A stretch of DNA of 64,000 bases from Methanoregula sp. UBA154 (GCA_002502245.1 DAPW01000011.1:1-64000); one strand, 5' to 3'. Counted from the first letter of the stretch, positions 35,928 to 45,692 are shown. Program-made: numbers and translations. Notes: generated by a model not told the origin, from the sequence alone.

Positions 35928-36195
35928 GCCCGTCCTGCCGTATCGTATAGTGTATATCCGGCCTTGTCATTGATTAAATTTTAGACCCGGAATACTGTCG
36001 TACCAGGCAACCACATACGAGACGACGGGGGTGGGGTCAGACAGAGGATCCTGTGCTGTCAAATCCCATACCGGGTGCCCCGCAGTGCCCTGGAGGATCA
36101 GGGGAAAAAAAGCACAGATCGAGCCTGTTGATGTGCATGGATCTGGTATGTATGATAGCGGCTCATGCAGGTTTGTGCGGGAGGCGTCTCCTGCT

Positions 36196-37596
36196 TCAGG
36201 GCAGTCTCCCGCCAGTGCCGCCCCTCTCTCTTCCGTGGTACCTGACCAGCGAAAAGAAGATGCCGGCAATGCAGAGTGCAGCAAAGACCCCCATCGAGAT
36301 CTGCATGCCCTCAAGGAACGCGGGATAGAGTTCCGGCGTGATCTGGACACTCCCGATAAAGATCGCAAGGAGCATCATCGCGATACCCATGGAGAGCATC
36401 TGCCCGGCAAGGCGCATCGTACCCAGTGTCCCGGAAGCCACCCCGTACGAGTTCCTTTCCACCGATCCCATGATCGCGTTGGTGTTCGGTGACGAGAAAA
36501 GCCCAAGACCGATACCGAGAACGACGAGGATGCCGATCAATGTCAGGAGCGGCGTGTCGCTTCCGGTGAACGTAAGGAGGACAAGGCTCAGCGCGGACAG
36601 GGCCATACCTGCGGAAGCAATCTTTCCCGGCTCGATCCGGTCCGAGAGTCGCCCTGCTGCCGGGGAGACCAGTGTCATGACCACCGGCTGGACCACGAGG
36701 ATCATACCGGCATATTCCGGTGAGAATCCCTTGATGTACTGCAGGTACAGGCTCAGGAAGAATGTGACCGCGAACGTGGCGCCATAGTTGATCAGCGCTG
36801 CCAGGTTGGAGAAGAGAAAGACACGGTTTTTCGAGAACAGACGGATATTCCAGAGCGGATAGCTGATGCGGAACTCACGGGCCACGAATATCGCGAGCAT
36901 CACCGCGCCGGCGATGACAAGGATGAACCCCCCGCGATCCGGCAGGAGGGAGAACCCGTACATCATGCAGGTAAGGGTCAGGCCATACTGGATCGCGCCA
37001 CCGAGGTCGAACCGCTCCCCGCAGCAGTCTGCCCATTCCCCTTTGAGAAACAGGAGAATGAGCGCAACGGCAAAGAGCCCCACGGGGATATTGACGGCAA
37101 AAATGCTCCGCCAGCCGAAAAGGCCGGTCAGGATCCCGCCCAGGAACGGTCCCATCGAGAGCCCGAAATAAACGGCGGTTGTGTAGATCCCCAGTGCCTT
37201 TCCCCGGTTCTCCGGCGGGGTTACTGAGGTGAGGATGGCAACCGCGGTACCGAAGATCATCGCGCTCCCGAATCCCTGCAGGACCCGCAGAAGGATAACG
37301 ACGAGGGCGGACGGCGCCAGGATCATGAGGAAGGACGCGAGAGTAAATATCGAGAGCCCGGTGGCAAATACCCTTTTGCGCCCGTATATGTCCGCGATCC
37401 GGCCGAAGGGGACGAGAAAGACCGCTGATGCAAGCAGGTAGGCGGTCGATACCCAGCCCATCTGGATGGCATCCATCGAGAACTCCTGTGCAAGGGTCGG
37501 GAGTGCGATGTTGACTGCCGAGAGGTCAAACGGTGTAAGGAACCCGGCCAGGATTGCGATAAACAGCGCTACGTTCCTGGCATCTGAGGGGGGCAT
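36196..37596 (-). CDS. MFS drug-efflux transporter, DHA2 (14-helix) type
   Basis: A 466-residue major facilitator of the EmrB/QacA group. It starts MPPSDARNVALFIAILAGFL. Motif A is in VPFGRIADIYGRKRVFATGL, motif D1 near LDPFDLSAVNIALPTLAQEF-like NIALPTLAQEF, and motif C in GPFLGGILTGLFGWRSIFAV. It has about 14 helices. Such proteins expel drugs, dyes or metabolites using the proton or sodium gradient. A regulator gene lies 184 bp upstream on the same strand, suggesting local control. Confidence 0.92.
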   Translation of the reverse strand: MPPSDARNVALFIAILAGFLTPFDLSAVNIALPTLAQEFSMDAIQMGWVSTAYLLASAVFLVPFGRIADIYGRKRVFATGLSIFTLASFLMILAPSALVVILLRVLQGFGSAMIFGTAVAILTSVTPPENRGKALGIYTTAVYFGLSMGPFLGGILTGLFGWRSIFAVNIPVGLFAVALILLFLKGEWADCCGERFDLGGAIQYGLTLTCMMYGFSLLPDRGGFILVIAGAVMLAIFVAREFRISYPLWNIRLFSKNRVFLFSNLAALINYGATFAVTFFLSLYLQYIKGFSPEYAGMILVVQPVVMTLVSPAAGRLSDRIEPGKIASAGMALSALSLVLLTFTGSDTPLLTLIGILVVLGIGLGLFSSPNTNAIMGSVERNSYGVASGTLGTMRLAGQMLSMGIAMMLLAIFIGSVQITPELYPAFLEGMQISMGVFAALCIAGIFFSLVRYHGRERGGTGGRLP

Positions 37597-37780
37597 GAAA
37601 ATCCGTACGTGATGTTTGGTGGAAAAGGTATTAAGGGAGACTGGATGGGACTCTCGCAAAAAAGCGCTGAAAACCAGGAGGAATTCAAGTATTTCATGAA
37701 CCTTCCTCATCTCCGAGATACAGGAAAAGGAAATGAGAAGACCCCGGGACAGGAAACCTGTCAGGAAAGCATGGAAAAAA

Positions 37781-38155
37781 TCAGCGTATGTATTCCCGCA
37801 ATTTCTGTACGCGGGCCAGCTGCTGTTTTGCCTGCTCTTTCTTGTCTCTCTCTATAATGTTCATGATCCGGTCAATCGGCTTGGAGAGGGAATAGATCTT
37901 TACCGGGCGTCCTTTCCCTTCAGCCTTGTTCTCCCGGATCTTGATCCAGTCCTGCGCGATCAGGTAATGCATCGCGAGACTGACCTCCGGCTGGCGCAGG
38001 TCAGTCCCCCGCTCGATATCCCGCGAAGTTGCCTCGGAAGCGTTTGCAAGGAATACCAGTACCTGCGCGACATTCTTTCTTGTGCCGATGTCGATGAGCA
38101 GGTTTACAAACTCTGTTTCCTTCTCAGTGAAATACATCACATGCTGGGGTTTCAT
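37781..38155 (-). CDS. Winged-helix transcriptional regulator beside the MFS exporter
   Basis: A 124-residue protein with a winged helix: LVFLANASEATSRDIERGTD and LRQPEVSLAMHYLIAQDWIK. It is followed by a wing (ENKAEGKGRPVKIYSLSKPI) and a basic C-terminal helix. The design is that of archaeal ArsR/TrmB-like single-domain regulators. A very strong site TGTGGAGGAGGT precedes the ATG. It probably regulates the MFS gene downstream (inference); no ligand motif is visible. Confidence 0.87.
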   Translation of the reverse strand: MKPQHVMYFTEKETEFVNLLIDIGTRKNVAQVLVFLANASEATSRDIERGTDLRQPEVSLAMHYLIAQDWIKIRENKAEGKGRPVKIYSLSKPIDRIMNIIERDKKEQAKQQLARVQKLREYIR

Positions 38156-38695
38156 ATAACCTCCTCCACATACATATTATTATTACAAATATATTTTTAT
38201 TGGTGCTCCCAATCGCGACCGGAACCTGGCAGCAGTTCGGGAGTCCGGGATCAGTCCAGGCAGTTTTTATCTCATTTTTTCCGTGCTACATCTGAAAATC
38301 CTGCAAAGTACAGTCAGCGGGAAGCAGAACACCGCCCTGGTTCTTTGCGGGAGGATCTCCTCTTGTTTTCCTGCAGGATTCGTGCATTCCTCACGATGCG
38401 GCGGTCTGCTGATCTTACGGATGATAGAAAACACCCCGCGATCGAAGATCCGCGGGCTGATCTTGAGCGGCATGCAGGGGCGTCCCAAACCCTGATCATG
38501 GTCCCGGAAACCCGTTGCCTCTTTTTGATGAGTGCCCACCCTGATCCTGCTGCAGACACGGATAACCGGTTGCACCAGGGTCATGAGTTTTTCGGACCTC
38601 CGAACGCCTCGTGGAGCTTGTATATTTTTTCCCGCGCTTTTTAAAATTCAAGCGTAAAATCAAAGAACCTCAACGATCAATACCTGCCTGAACCT
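38156..38695. other. Intergenic region without a supported gene
   Basis: It contains the AT-rich promoter of the regulator (TATTATTATTACAAATATAT near 38175). Frames beyond that lack a start with a ribosome-binding site or known domain. The last 60 bp carry the promoter of the PEGA gene. Confidence 0.35.
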
Positions 38696-39664
38696 ATGGT
38701 CTCTCTGAAAAGAACTCTGCTGACAACCGTGTTCATTGTGGTTCTGCTGTGCATAACCGGCAGTGCGGTTGCATCCAACGGAATCCAGGCATCACTCGGA
38801 GAAGAGGTGTCGATAGCCGGGTATTCAACGTCCGGGCCATACGTGTACCTTTTCCTGACCGGTCCGAACCTGCCCGCCAATGGCGTGGCATTGCATGACA
38901 TCACAAAGAGGGCAGACGAGGGTTTTTTTACCCGCGTCAGCGTTGACGGGGACGACCGCTGGAGTTACACGTGGCATACGGGATCCCCCGGCGGGCGGCT
39001 TGATGAAGGGACCTATACAGTCTGGGTCGTCAGCGGCCCGAATGATCGCTCCCGCCTGGCCCTGGCGGACTACCGGACAATTTCGGTTACGCTCAGAAAA
39101 CCCTTCGTCACCGTTGACACGCCGGTACAGCCCGGCGGGATGGACCTCCATTCGGTCCCGGATGGGGCATCGGTGACGGTCAACGGGGAGTACCGCGGAA
39201 AAACCCCGCTTGCGATCAGCGGTCTTTCCCCGGGTAATTATGCCGTCAGCTTCTTACGGTCCGGGTTCATGGAACTGTCCACCCGGGTCCGGGTAGAACC
39301 GGGAGAAATTGCTGATGCAGCGGTGATTCTCCAGCCGGAGAGCGGCATGCTTGCGGTGAATTCCACCCCGCCCGGTGCCCGTGTCCTGCTTGACGGGGCT
39401 GATGTCGGGATCGCGCCGGTTGTCCTGGAGAACATTTCCGCCGGCAACCACACGGTCACGCTGGAAATGGATGGATATATCCCTGCTGCGCGGCAGGTAC
39501 GGATCAATGCCGGCCAGGTCACTCCGGTCGGGGTTTCCCTTGACCCGCTCCCCGTTCCCACCACCCGGGCTCCCGGGCTCGTGCCGGCAACGGCAGGTGC
39601 CCTGCTGGTCACCCTCGCGGGTATTGCCCGCCGCCGTAACCGGTTATGGCCGCGATCAGGATGA
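38696..39664 (+). CDS. Secreted surface protein with two PEGA domains
   Basis: A 322-residue protein with a signal peptide (TTVFIVVLLCITGSAVAS). An N-terminal beta domain (about 28-145) resembles DUF3821-type domains of Methanomicrobiales. Two PEGA repeats follow: GASVTVNGEYRGKTPLAISG and GARVLLDGADVGIAPVVLEN, each with a closing aromatic-Gly turn. A Pro/Thr linker leads to a C-terminal helix with RRRNR (PGLVPATAGALLVTLAGIAR). That end may be a membrane anchor or an archaeosortase-type sorting signal; the motif is not canonical. Probably a cell-surface protein. Confidence 0.85.
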   Translation: MVSLKRTLLTTVFIVVLLCITGSAVASNGIQASLGEEVSIAGYSTSGPYVYLFLTGPNLPANGVALHDITKRADEGFFTRVSVDGDDRWSYTWHTGSPGGRLDEGTYTVWVVSGPNDRSRLALADYRTISVTLRKPFVTVDTPVQPGGMDLHSVPDGASVTVNGEYRGKTPLAISGLSPGNYAVSFLRSGFMELSTRVRVEPGEIADAAVILQPESGMLAVNSTPPGARVLLDGADVGIAPVVLENISAGNHTVTLEMDGYIPAARQVRINAGQVTPVGVSLDPLPVPTTRAPGLVPATAGALLVTLAGIARRRNRLWPRSG

Positions 39665-39727
39665 TCCTGCGGTCTGACTGGAACAACTTATAAGCGATTG
39701 CAGAAAAACCCTGAGTGGAGCACCTGC

Positions 39728-39949
39728 ATGACTGTAACCCTGCTTGATTTCCTGATGATACTCTCCCTCGGCATACTTGCAGGTACAGGTTCCGGGTTGC
39801 TTATCGGGTTTGTTGCGGGAAAACAGACGCGCGACTGGGCAGCGATGCAGAAAAAAGATAAAATCACCACGATCCTGCTCGTCCTCACCTGTTCTGCCGT
39901 CATCTCTGCCGTGCTGGCATGGTATATCTTTCGGTATGCGGGCACGTGA
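39728..39949 (+). CDS. Small two-helix membrane protein
   Basis: A 73-residue protein with helices at about 5-27 and 45-67. The short cytoplasmic loop is AGKQTRDWAAMQKKDKIT. The start MTVTLLDFLM follows GTGGAG (GGAG 9 bases upstream). No known domain. The gap after it (39950-40242) contains no gene. Confidence 0.7.
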   Translation: MTVTLLDFLMILSLGILAGTGSGLLIGFVAGKQTRDWAAMQKKDKITTILLVLTCSAVISAVLAWYIFRYAGT

Positions 39950-40242
39950 ATGCCTGGCAGAAACCTATCGGATTATCCAAAAGAACTCTCTCCTGTGGAA
40001 GAACCGGGCCTGTTCCCGGACTGCCTCTGCGAACCGCAGCAGTGCTCTATTAACGTGGTATCCCTGGAAACCCTGTTACCGGTCATCAGAAATAAATGGT
40101 GAGTATGATCCACCCGCCCGGGGTGCACGCGGGCGGGACCAGCCCCGTTGTTACCGGGGAACGGCAGTAAGGTACTGCATGATGCGGCTGATATCTGTAA
40201 TTGATGAAAGGGTGGTATACGGGCCGGGGGGCAGCAGGCTGG

Positions 40243-42945
40243 TTACCCATCGTTTATGAAGCGGTACGCACCTTTGGGAACCCGGATCTCGAACCGGGCT
40301 CCTTTCCCGGGAGTACCTGTCTCGCGGATGCTGATCCCCGTGATGGAGAGGATCTCCCGTGAAACGAACATGCCAAGTCCCGAACCTGCGAAAAACTGGC
40401 GGTTGAAGATCTTCTCCTTTGCGTCCGCGGGTATCCCGACCCCGTCATCTTCACAGACCAGCACCAGTTCCTCGAACGACTCTTCGCACATGAACCGGAC
40501 CTCCGTCAGCGTTCCTCCGTGCCGGATCGCATTATTGATGAGATGGAAAAACACCCTTCCCAGCAGCAGGTCTGCGTAGATCTCGACACCCGTAATCAGG
40601 ACGCTCACCGTGACCTTCCCCATAGGTATGCCGGTACAGCTTTTCAGGATCTCGTCACGCACGTTCTGCCATTCCGGGGGCTGGATACCGATATTCTGGT
40701 AGTCCCGCGTGAACAGGATCTGGGACTGGATCGCTTCTGCTGCCGCAAGTCCTTTCTCAAGCGAGGTCAGGAGCCGGCTGTCAGCAGTACATTCCTTCGA
40801 GAGTTCCAGATGCCCCTTCAGCGCGGTAAGCTGGTTGAGGATTTCGTGGCGGGTAACCTGGCTGAAAAAATTCAGTTTTTTATTGGCCCGCTGTACTGCT
40901 TCCTCGGCCAGGACCCGGTCTGTGATGTCGATGAGGGAGATGATGGTCCTGGCGGTATCGGGTACCGGTGAGACCGAGAGAAGACCATGCCGGACCTGCC
41001 CGTCCCAGCGGATGAACCTGAATTCAAAGCGTGCGGATACCATGGCAGGCTCATGATGGCTTCCGCGCAGGGACTCATGCATGCGCTCCAGGTCTTCCGG
41101 CGCAATAAATTCTGTCCACCTCTTCTTTCCCTCCACTTCCTCGCGGACATACCCGATGATTCGCTCGAACTCCGGGTTGATATAGGAGATGGTGGCATCC
41201 TCTTCCAGGATCGCGACAGCCGATCCGATATAATCGAGAACAGCCCGGAAGCGGGACTCGGAATCCTGCAGCTCTGACTCCCGCTTCCGCACGTCAGTAA
41301 TATCGGTGATCGATTCAATGGCCCCGGCGATCTCGCCGGTATCATCATAGATCGGTGCGGCAATCCCCCGGAGAACGAGCTCCCCCCCGCCCGGATTCAT
41401 AAGGCAGGTTTCGGCAGTGATAGAATTGCCGCTCCGCCGGATATCATAATAACCCTGCTGTTCAATCTCCGTGTCAGTACTGAAAATAAGGTCTGCGAGC
41501 ATCGGTCTGCGATCCCCGTAAAACGGGACGGCATAGGCATAATCGCCCTTCCCGAGAATATCGACTGCTCTGGTATTACTCATATCCTCGATTGCGCGGT
41601 TCCATGCGATGACCCTTCCCGTGCGATCGATGGCAAACGTGGGATCCGGCAAATTGTAGATAACACCCGACATCTGCAGGGTATCATACCGGAACGCTTC
41701 TTCCAGCCGTTTCCTGTCGGAAATTTCCTGCGCAACACCCAGGTACCCGGTGATAATCCTGTCTTCATTGTGCATAACGGTCAGGGTCAGGTCAACGGGG
41801 ATCTGAACACCGTCTTTCCTGACACAGGTCCACTCCCGTTCATCGCACCCGTTGGCTTTCGCGCCGGATATGAATGCCGCAAAATTGTTCAGACGTGATT
41901 CCCCTTCCTGTTCCGGGGGGGAGCCGCGGGCTGCAGGTTCTGGCGTCTGGAGAAACAGGAGGGGCGTTTCCCTGCCGATCAGATCTTCTGCCCGGTATCC
42001 CAGCATCTGCTCGGAACCGGTGTTGAACATGGTCAGTATCCCCTCCGGGTCGGTAGCAAAGAGGCTGTATGTGGTTACGGCATTGAGCAACTCCCCGAGA
42101 CGTGACTGTGTCCGCTTCAGTTCCTCCCCGGCCCGAACCCGCTCCGTGATATTTTCTACCGTCCCGTCAACCCAGGGGGATGTCCCGTCCTCCTTCCGTT
42201 TCACTTCCATGGTGATCGAAGCCCAGAATGGTGCCCCGTCGGCCTTCTCCAACCGGATTTTTTCAAGCCGGGCAAATCCGCTGGTATCGAGTTCCTCAAA
42301 AATACTCCGGAGGTCCTGGTGGTCGGCAATGATGTCGGCCGTGGTGATCTTCAGCAGGTCTTTTAAAGAACCGTACCCGAACATGGAAAGGAACGCCGGG
42401 TTTGCCCAGATAAACCTGCCCGGCAGCTCGTGTGTCGAGCGGAAGACCCCGGTTTTCAGGGTTTTCACCAGGGAGTGGTAGCGTTCTTCGTTGAGGCGGA
42501 GCAGGCGTTCGACCGTTTTCCGTGATGTTATGTCCACGAGTGATATGAGGATCTTCCGGGTACCGGTGATTAGTGTCATGCTGGCGGATATGTCCCGGAT
42601 AATGCGGTTCCGATCAACAAAACCAAAACTATACTGTGCAGGGGCCCATCCTTTCGGTTTCAGGATCTCGGTAATATATGTTCCGGTCTTTTCGATATCC
42701 CCCGTATTGACAAATTCCGTCCACGGTTTCTTTCCCTCCATCTCCCCGCGGGGATAACCGCTCAGTTCCTCGAACCTGCGGTTGGCCAGAAGGATGACCG
42801 AGTCCTCGCCGATGACAACGGCCGGTATACCGGAATGCTCAAAAATTCCCCGGTAGGTCTTTTCCGATTTTGTGATTTTTTCCGTGGTTGATGCAGTTTT
42901 CCCGGGGCGGGAAGAAGCTTTCTTTTCGGCTTTCTTTGCAGTCAT
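40243..42945 (-). CDS. Cytoplasmic multi-PAS histidine kinase
   Basis: A 900-residue sensor kinase without membrane helices. An N-terminal Lys/Ala-rich segment (MTAKKAEKKASSRPGKTAS) precedes five PAS domains at roughly residues 25-150, 155-285, 290-420, 425-555 and 565-690. The DHp helix contains VTRHEILNQLTALKGHLELS with the phospho-acceptor His. The ATPase has NNAIRHGG, DDGVGIPADAKEKIF and SGLGMFVSREI. The N box reads NAIRHGG. No response regulator is adjacent. The start at 42945 has GGTGA seven bases upstream. It is divergent from RuBisCO, sharing a 244-bp region. Confidence 0.92.
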   Translation of the reverse strand: MTAKKAEKKASSRPGKTASTTEKITKSEKTYRGIFEHSGIPAVVIGEDSVILLANRRFEELSGYPRGEMEGKKPWTEFVNTGDIEKTGTYITEILKPKGWAPAQYSFGFVDRNRIIRDISASMTLITGTRKILISLVDITSRKTVERLLRLNEERYHSLVKTLKTGVFRSTHELPGRFIWANPAFLSMFGYGSLKDLLKITTADIIADHQDLRSIFEELDTSGFARLEKIRLEKADGAPFWASITMEVKRKEDGTSPWVDGTVENITERVRAGEELKRTQSRLGELLNAVTTYSLFATDPEGILTMFNTGSEQMLGYRAEDLIGRETPLLFLQTPEPAARGSPPEQEGESRLNNFAAFISGAKANGCDEREWTCVRKDGVQIPVDLTLTVMHNEDRIITGYLGVAQEISDRKRLEEAFRYDTLQMSGVIYNLPDPTFAIDRTGRVIAWNRAIEDMSNTRAVDILGKGDYAYAVPFYGDRRPMLADLIFSTDTEIEQQGYYDIRRSGNSITAETCLMNPGGGELVLRGIAAPIYDDTGEIAGAIESITDITDVRKRESELQDSESRFRAVLDYIGSAVAILEEDATISYINPEFERIIGYVREEVEGKKRWTEFIAPEDLERMHESLRGSHHEPAMVSARFEFRFIRWDGQVRHGLLSVSPVPDTARTIISLIDITDRVLAEEAVQRANKKLNFFSQVTRHEILNQLTALKGHLELSKECTADSRLLTSLEKGLAAAEAIQSQILFTRDYQNIGIQPPEWQNVRDEILKSCTGIPMGKVTVSVLITGVEIYADLLLGRVFFHLINNAIRHGGTLTEVRFMCEESFEELVLVCEDDGVGIPADAKEKIFNRQFFAGSGLGMFVSREILSITGISIRETGTPGKGARFEIRVPKGAYRFINDG

Positions 42946-43189
42946 GAGGGGGTCACCACGGGTGTCCTGTACTGCAGAGAGCAGTCGTGCAGGATGCCGG
43001 TCCGGTTGTTGAGATGTATAATTAAAAAACCCACCAATAAATAGATTTTCACCAGCCGTTATGGCCACTTGGTAACCGGTGCGGGAAGATCGGACTGACG
43101 GATCCGGCATATCCGTTGTCCTCTCATCACGGAAGTACCATCATCACCTTTTTTTACCCGGCACCGCCTTTGCTAGTACAGGGACAGCT

Positions 43190-44482
43190 ATGGCAATTGA
43201 CTGGTACAAGGATTTTGTCAACCTGGATTATGAACCATCAAAAGACGACCTGGTCTGCCTTTTCTATTTTGAACCGGCAGCCGGTATCAGCGGCAGGGAA
43301 GCGGCAGGACGGGTGGCCTCGGAGAGTTCGACCGGTACCTGGACTACCCTTTTTACCATGCCGCCGCGGATGAAGGCGCTGCAGGCGACCGCGTTTGATA
43401 TTGAAGGGAATGTCGTCAGGATCGCGTACCCGATTGAGCTCTGGGAGGAAGGAAATGCCGTCCAGCTGCTGAGCGGGATCGCGGGGAATATCTTTGGCAT
43501 GAAAGCGGTGAAGAACCTCCGTCTGATCGATGCCTCCTTACCCCTGGCCTACCTGAAGCATTTCCGGGGCCCGCACTTTGGCAATGAGGGGATCCGGAAG
43601 ATGATGAAGGTCCATGGCCGGCCGCTGACCGGTGCCGTGCCCAAGCCCAAGATCGGCTTTACCGCAAAGGAGCATGCAGAGGTCGGGTATGAGACCTGGA
43701 TGGGGGGCTTCGATTTCGTTAAGGACGATGAGAACTTAACCTCCGTTTCGTTCAACCGCTTCGGCGATCGCGTGAAGTACATGACAAAGCTGCGGGACAA
43801 GGCGGAGAAGGAGACGGGCATGAAGAAGTCCGCGTTCCTCAACATTACTGCCGATGTCGAGACCATGAAAAAACGGGCGGACCTGCTTGCGGAGAACGGC
43901 TGGAACTATGCGATGATCGATGTGATCGTTGCGGGAACTGCCGGCGTCATGACCATGCGTGACTACTGCTCGGACCTCGGCCTCGCGATCCATGCCCACC
44001 GCGCCATGCACGCGACCTTTTCCCGGAACCGGAAGCACGGTATCACGATGCAGTTCCTTGCCAAGATCATGCGTCTGATCGGGGTCTCCCAGATCCATAC
44101 CGGTACTGCGGTCGGGAAGCTGACCGGCTCCCGGCGGGAATCGGTTGCCCTCGCAGACATCCTGCGCGAGAAGAAGACCGGGGCCGTTGAGGGCATGCTG
44201 CTCGAGCAGGACTGGGGGAAGATAAAGAGTGCCTTCCCGGTCTCGTCCGGTGGCCTCCACCCCGGCCTCGTGCCGGAAGTGCTTGACATCTACGGGACTG
44301 AGATGGTTCTCCTTGTTTCGGGCGGCATCCACGGCCACCCGAAAGGCACCCGCGCAGGCGCACAGGCGACCATGCAGGCGATTGAAGCGTGGCAGGAAGG
44401 TGTCACGCTCGAGGAGAAAGCAAAGAAGGCGCCGGCACTTCGGGAAGCCCTCGGAAAGTGGGGGCACTATAAACCGGTGTGA
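43190..44482 (+). CDS. rbcL: Archaeal RuBisCO large subunit (form III-like)
   Basis: A 430-residue ribulose-1,5-bisphosphate carboxylase. Key residues are conserved: Lys152 in GAVPKPKIGF, carbamylated Lys178 with Asp180 and Glu181 in FDFVKDDEN, His in IHAHRAMH (about 268-274), and loop 6 Lys310 in TAVGKLTGSR. SSGGLHPGL and SGGIHGHP bind phosphate. The start MAIDWYKDFVNLDYEPSKDD is preceded by AGGGA. Methanomicrobiales use RuBisCO with phosphoribulokinase in a reductive hexulose-phosphate-type cycle or in AMP salvage; partner genes are not in this window. Confidence 0.95.
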   Translation: MAIDWYKDFVNLDYEPSKDDLVCLFYFEPAAGISGREAAGRVASESSTGTWTTLFTMPPRMKALQATAFDIEGNVVRIAYPIELWEEGNAVQLLSGIAGNIFGMKAVKNLRLIDASLPLAYLKHFRGPHFGNEGIRKMMKVHGRPLTGAVPKPKIGFTAKEHAEVGYETWMGGFDFVKDDENLTSVSFNRFGDRVKYMTKLRDKAEKETGMKKSAFLNITADVETMKKRADLLAENGWNYAMIDVIVAGTAGVMTMRDYCSDLGLAIHAHRAMHATFSRNRKHGITMQFLAKIMRLIGVSQIHTGTAVGKLTGSRRESVALADILREKKTGAVEGMLLEQDWGKIKSAFPVSSGGLHPGLVPEVLDIYGTEMVLLVSGGIHGHPKGTRAGAQATMQAIEAWQEGVTLEEKAKKAPALREALGKWGHYKPV

Positions 44483-44591
44483 TGACGGGGATCGTTCTTT
44501 TTTTCGCAATTTTTTTAAAAACAGTGAGACAACCGTAGAAAAAATTTCCCGTAATGTTTTTCCGGACAGGACAATTCTGAGAATTTTTATA

Positions 44592-44700
44592 AGGGTGATG
44601 TGCAATTTCAGCGCTGCTTTTTTTCCATGGAATAACCTGATATCCTGTCCTCCAGACACTCCGTATGGCTTCGGCAATGCCTTTGCCCCGCTGCTGTAGG
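44592..44700 (+). repeat. Copy B of the second intergenic repeat
   Basis: TGATGTGCAATTTCAGC, a T7 run, AACCTGATATCCTG and CTTCGGCAATGCCTTTGCCC match 35034-35139. It ends immediately before the left box of the main repeat at 44701. T-runs at about 44497-44516 after RuBisCO may act as its terminator. Confidence 0.65.
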
Positions 44701-44870
44701 ACCCCCCCTTTGCACCAGCCCTGCTCCCCCGTGGGCTCAATCGCGCATGCGAAGTCTTGAAATTATCTGTACTGTCCTCATTTAAAATTGAACAGGTAAT
44801 ACGGCGTTATCGCAATCCGGGGATGCCACAGCGGCGGGGGCAAAGCCCGAAAGAGCGTCAGAATTGTGAG
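44701..44870 (+). repeat. Left-half copy of the main repeat
   Basis: CCCCCTTTGCACCAGCCCTG, GTACTGTCCTCATTTAAAAT, AATACGGCGTTATCGCAATC and GGGGATGCCACAGCGGCGGG follow copy 1 closely, including CAATCGCGCATGCGA. The match breaks after AGCGTCAGAATTGTGA. Confidence 0.78.
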
Positions 44871-45272
44871 AAGACTGCCTGAGATGCACCTTCGCCCGGG
44901 TCATCATGCGCTCATCCCTCAAGGGGGACGAATTGGTACAAAAGGGGGGAATCATACACGTTGAAAAACCACAGCCAGAGCCGAAAAAGCTGCTCTTGAG
45001 AAATCCTGTTGTTAAATGAGTGATCTCACCGAAGACCCGGCCAGATGTTATCGTCAGATGGAGCTGCTTTCACTGTTAAAAAAACCTCTGTGGAAATTCG
45101 GGTACATCGGAGCCAGCTACGAACCCGGTTGTACCTCATTTCTCCCGTCCTTCGGATTTTAGAGGTCATAATTTTGGAAAATGCGGAACCGGGCCGGAAT
45201 TACTGAACGCTCATCGAAGGGAACGGATGAGGTCGTATATCGCAATATTACGAAGACCGAAAGCGAGAGTGG
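44871..45272. other. Intergenic region without a supported gene
   Basis: There is no recognisable gene, repeat or hairpin of note. The stretch separates the repeat from the hypothetical gene at 45273. Confidence 0.3.
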
Positions 45273-45626
45273 ATGTGGTTTGGGACGCGGCGAGTACCCG
45301 CCCGGGGATATGTGTACCTCCACAACGGGAACGTGAGGAATAACGAGGAATTCTGCAGAGCTGAACAGTCTACATCTCGATTTTTGAAAGATAACCAAAC
45401 CTTCATTACCTCCTGTTCCCGACTGGACTGCATGAACGACATAACCAGCAGCAAAAAGATGGAGAACGGGATTGTTGTTTTCTGGGATGAACAGGGGACG
45501 CGTAAATTCGAGTCGTTCAATTACGGGGAACTCATTGATATGAAGATCAATGCGCTTGACCTGCTTGAGCACCCGAAATACTACAAGGTTGACGGAAACG
45601 CACACAAAATCGTTGCACGCTATTGA
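45273..45626 (+). CDS. Hypothetical protein, weakly supported
   Basis: An open frame of 117 codons (an in-frame stop at 45228 bounds it) encoding a soluble, polar protein. It has SSKKMENGIVVFWDEQGTRK and YGELIDMKINALDLLEHPKY, which look protein-like, and three cysteines in the middle. It lies 66 bp upstream of the ArsR-flavodoxin gene on the same strand. I do not recognise the family and see no strong ribosome-binding site. GC content is lower than in neighbours, which hints at foreign origin. An antisense frame over the same stretch is less convincing. Confidence 0.42.
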   Translation: MWFGTRRVPARGYVYLHNGNVRNNEEFCRAEQSTSRFLKDNQTFITSCSRLDCMNDITSSKKMENGIVVFWDEQGTRKFESFNYGELIDMKINALDLLEHPKYYKVDGNAHKIVARY

Positions 45627-45654
45627 TTTCTGGCAGATTCCGGCTTCGCGAAAA

Positions 45655-45684
45655 CCATATAAGCGTATAAGCAAACACTTATAC
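45655..45684 (+). promoter_or_regulatory. Promoter and perfect dyad operator of the redox operon
   Basis: GTATAAG-CAAACA-CTTATAC at 45665-45684 is a perfect inverted repeat with 7-base arms. It starts immediately after a TATA-like CATATAAGC (45657-45664) and ends 8 bp before the ATG at 45693. An ArsR-family dimer typically binds such a site, so it is the likely autoregulatory operator of the fusion protein encoded directly downstream (inference). The position would block transcription start. Confidence 0.7.
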
Positions 45685-45692
45685 AGAATTCC

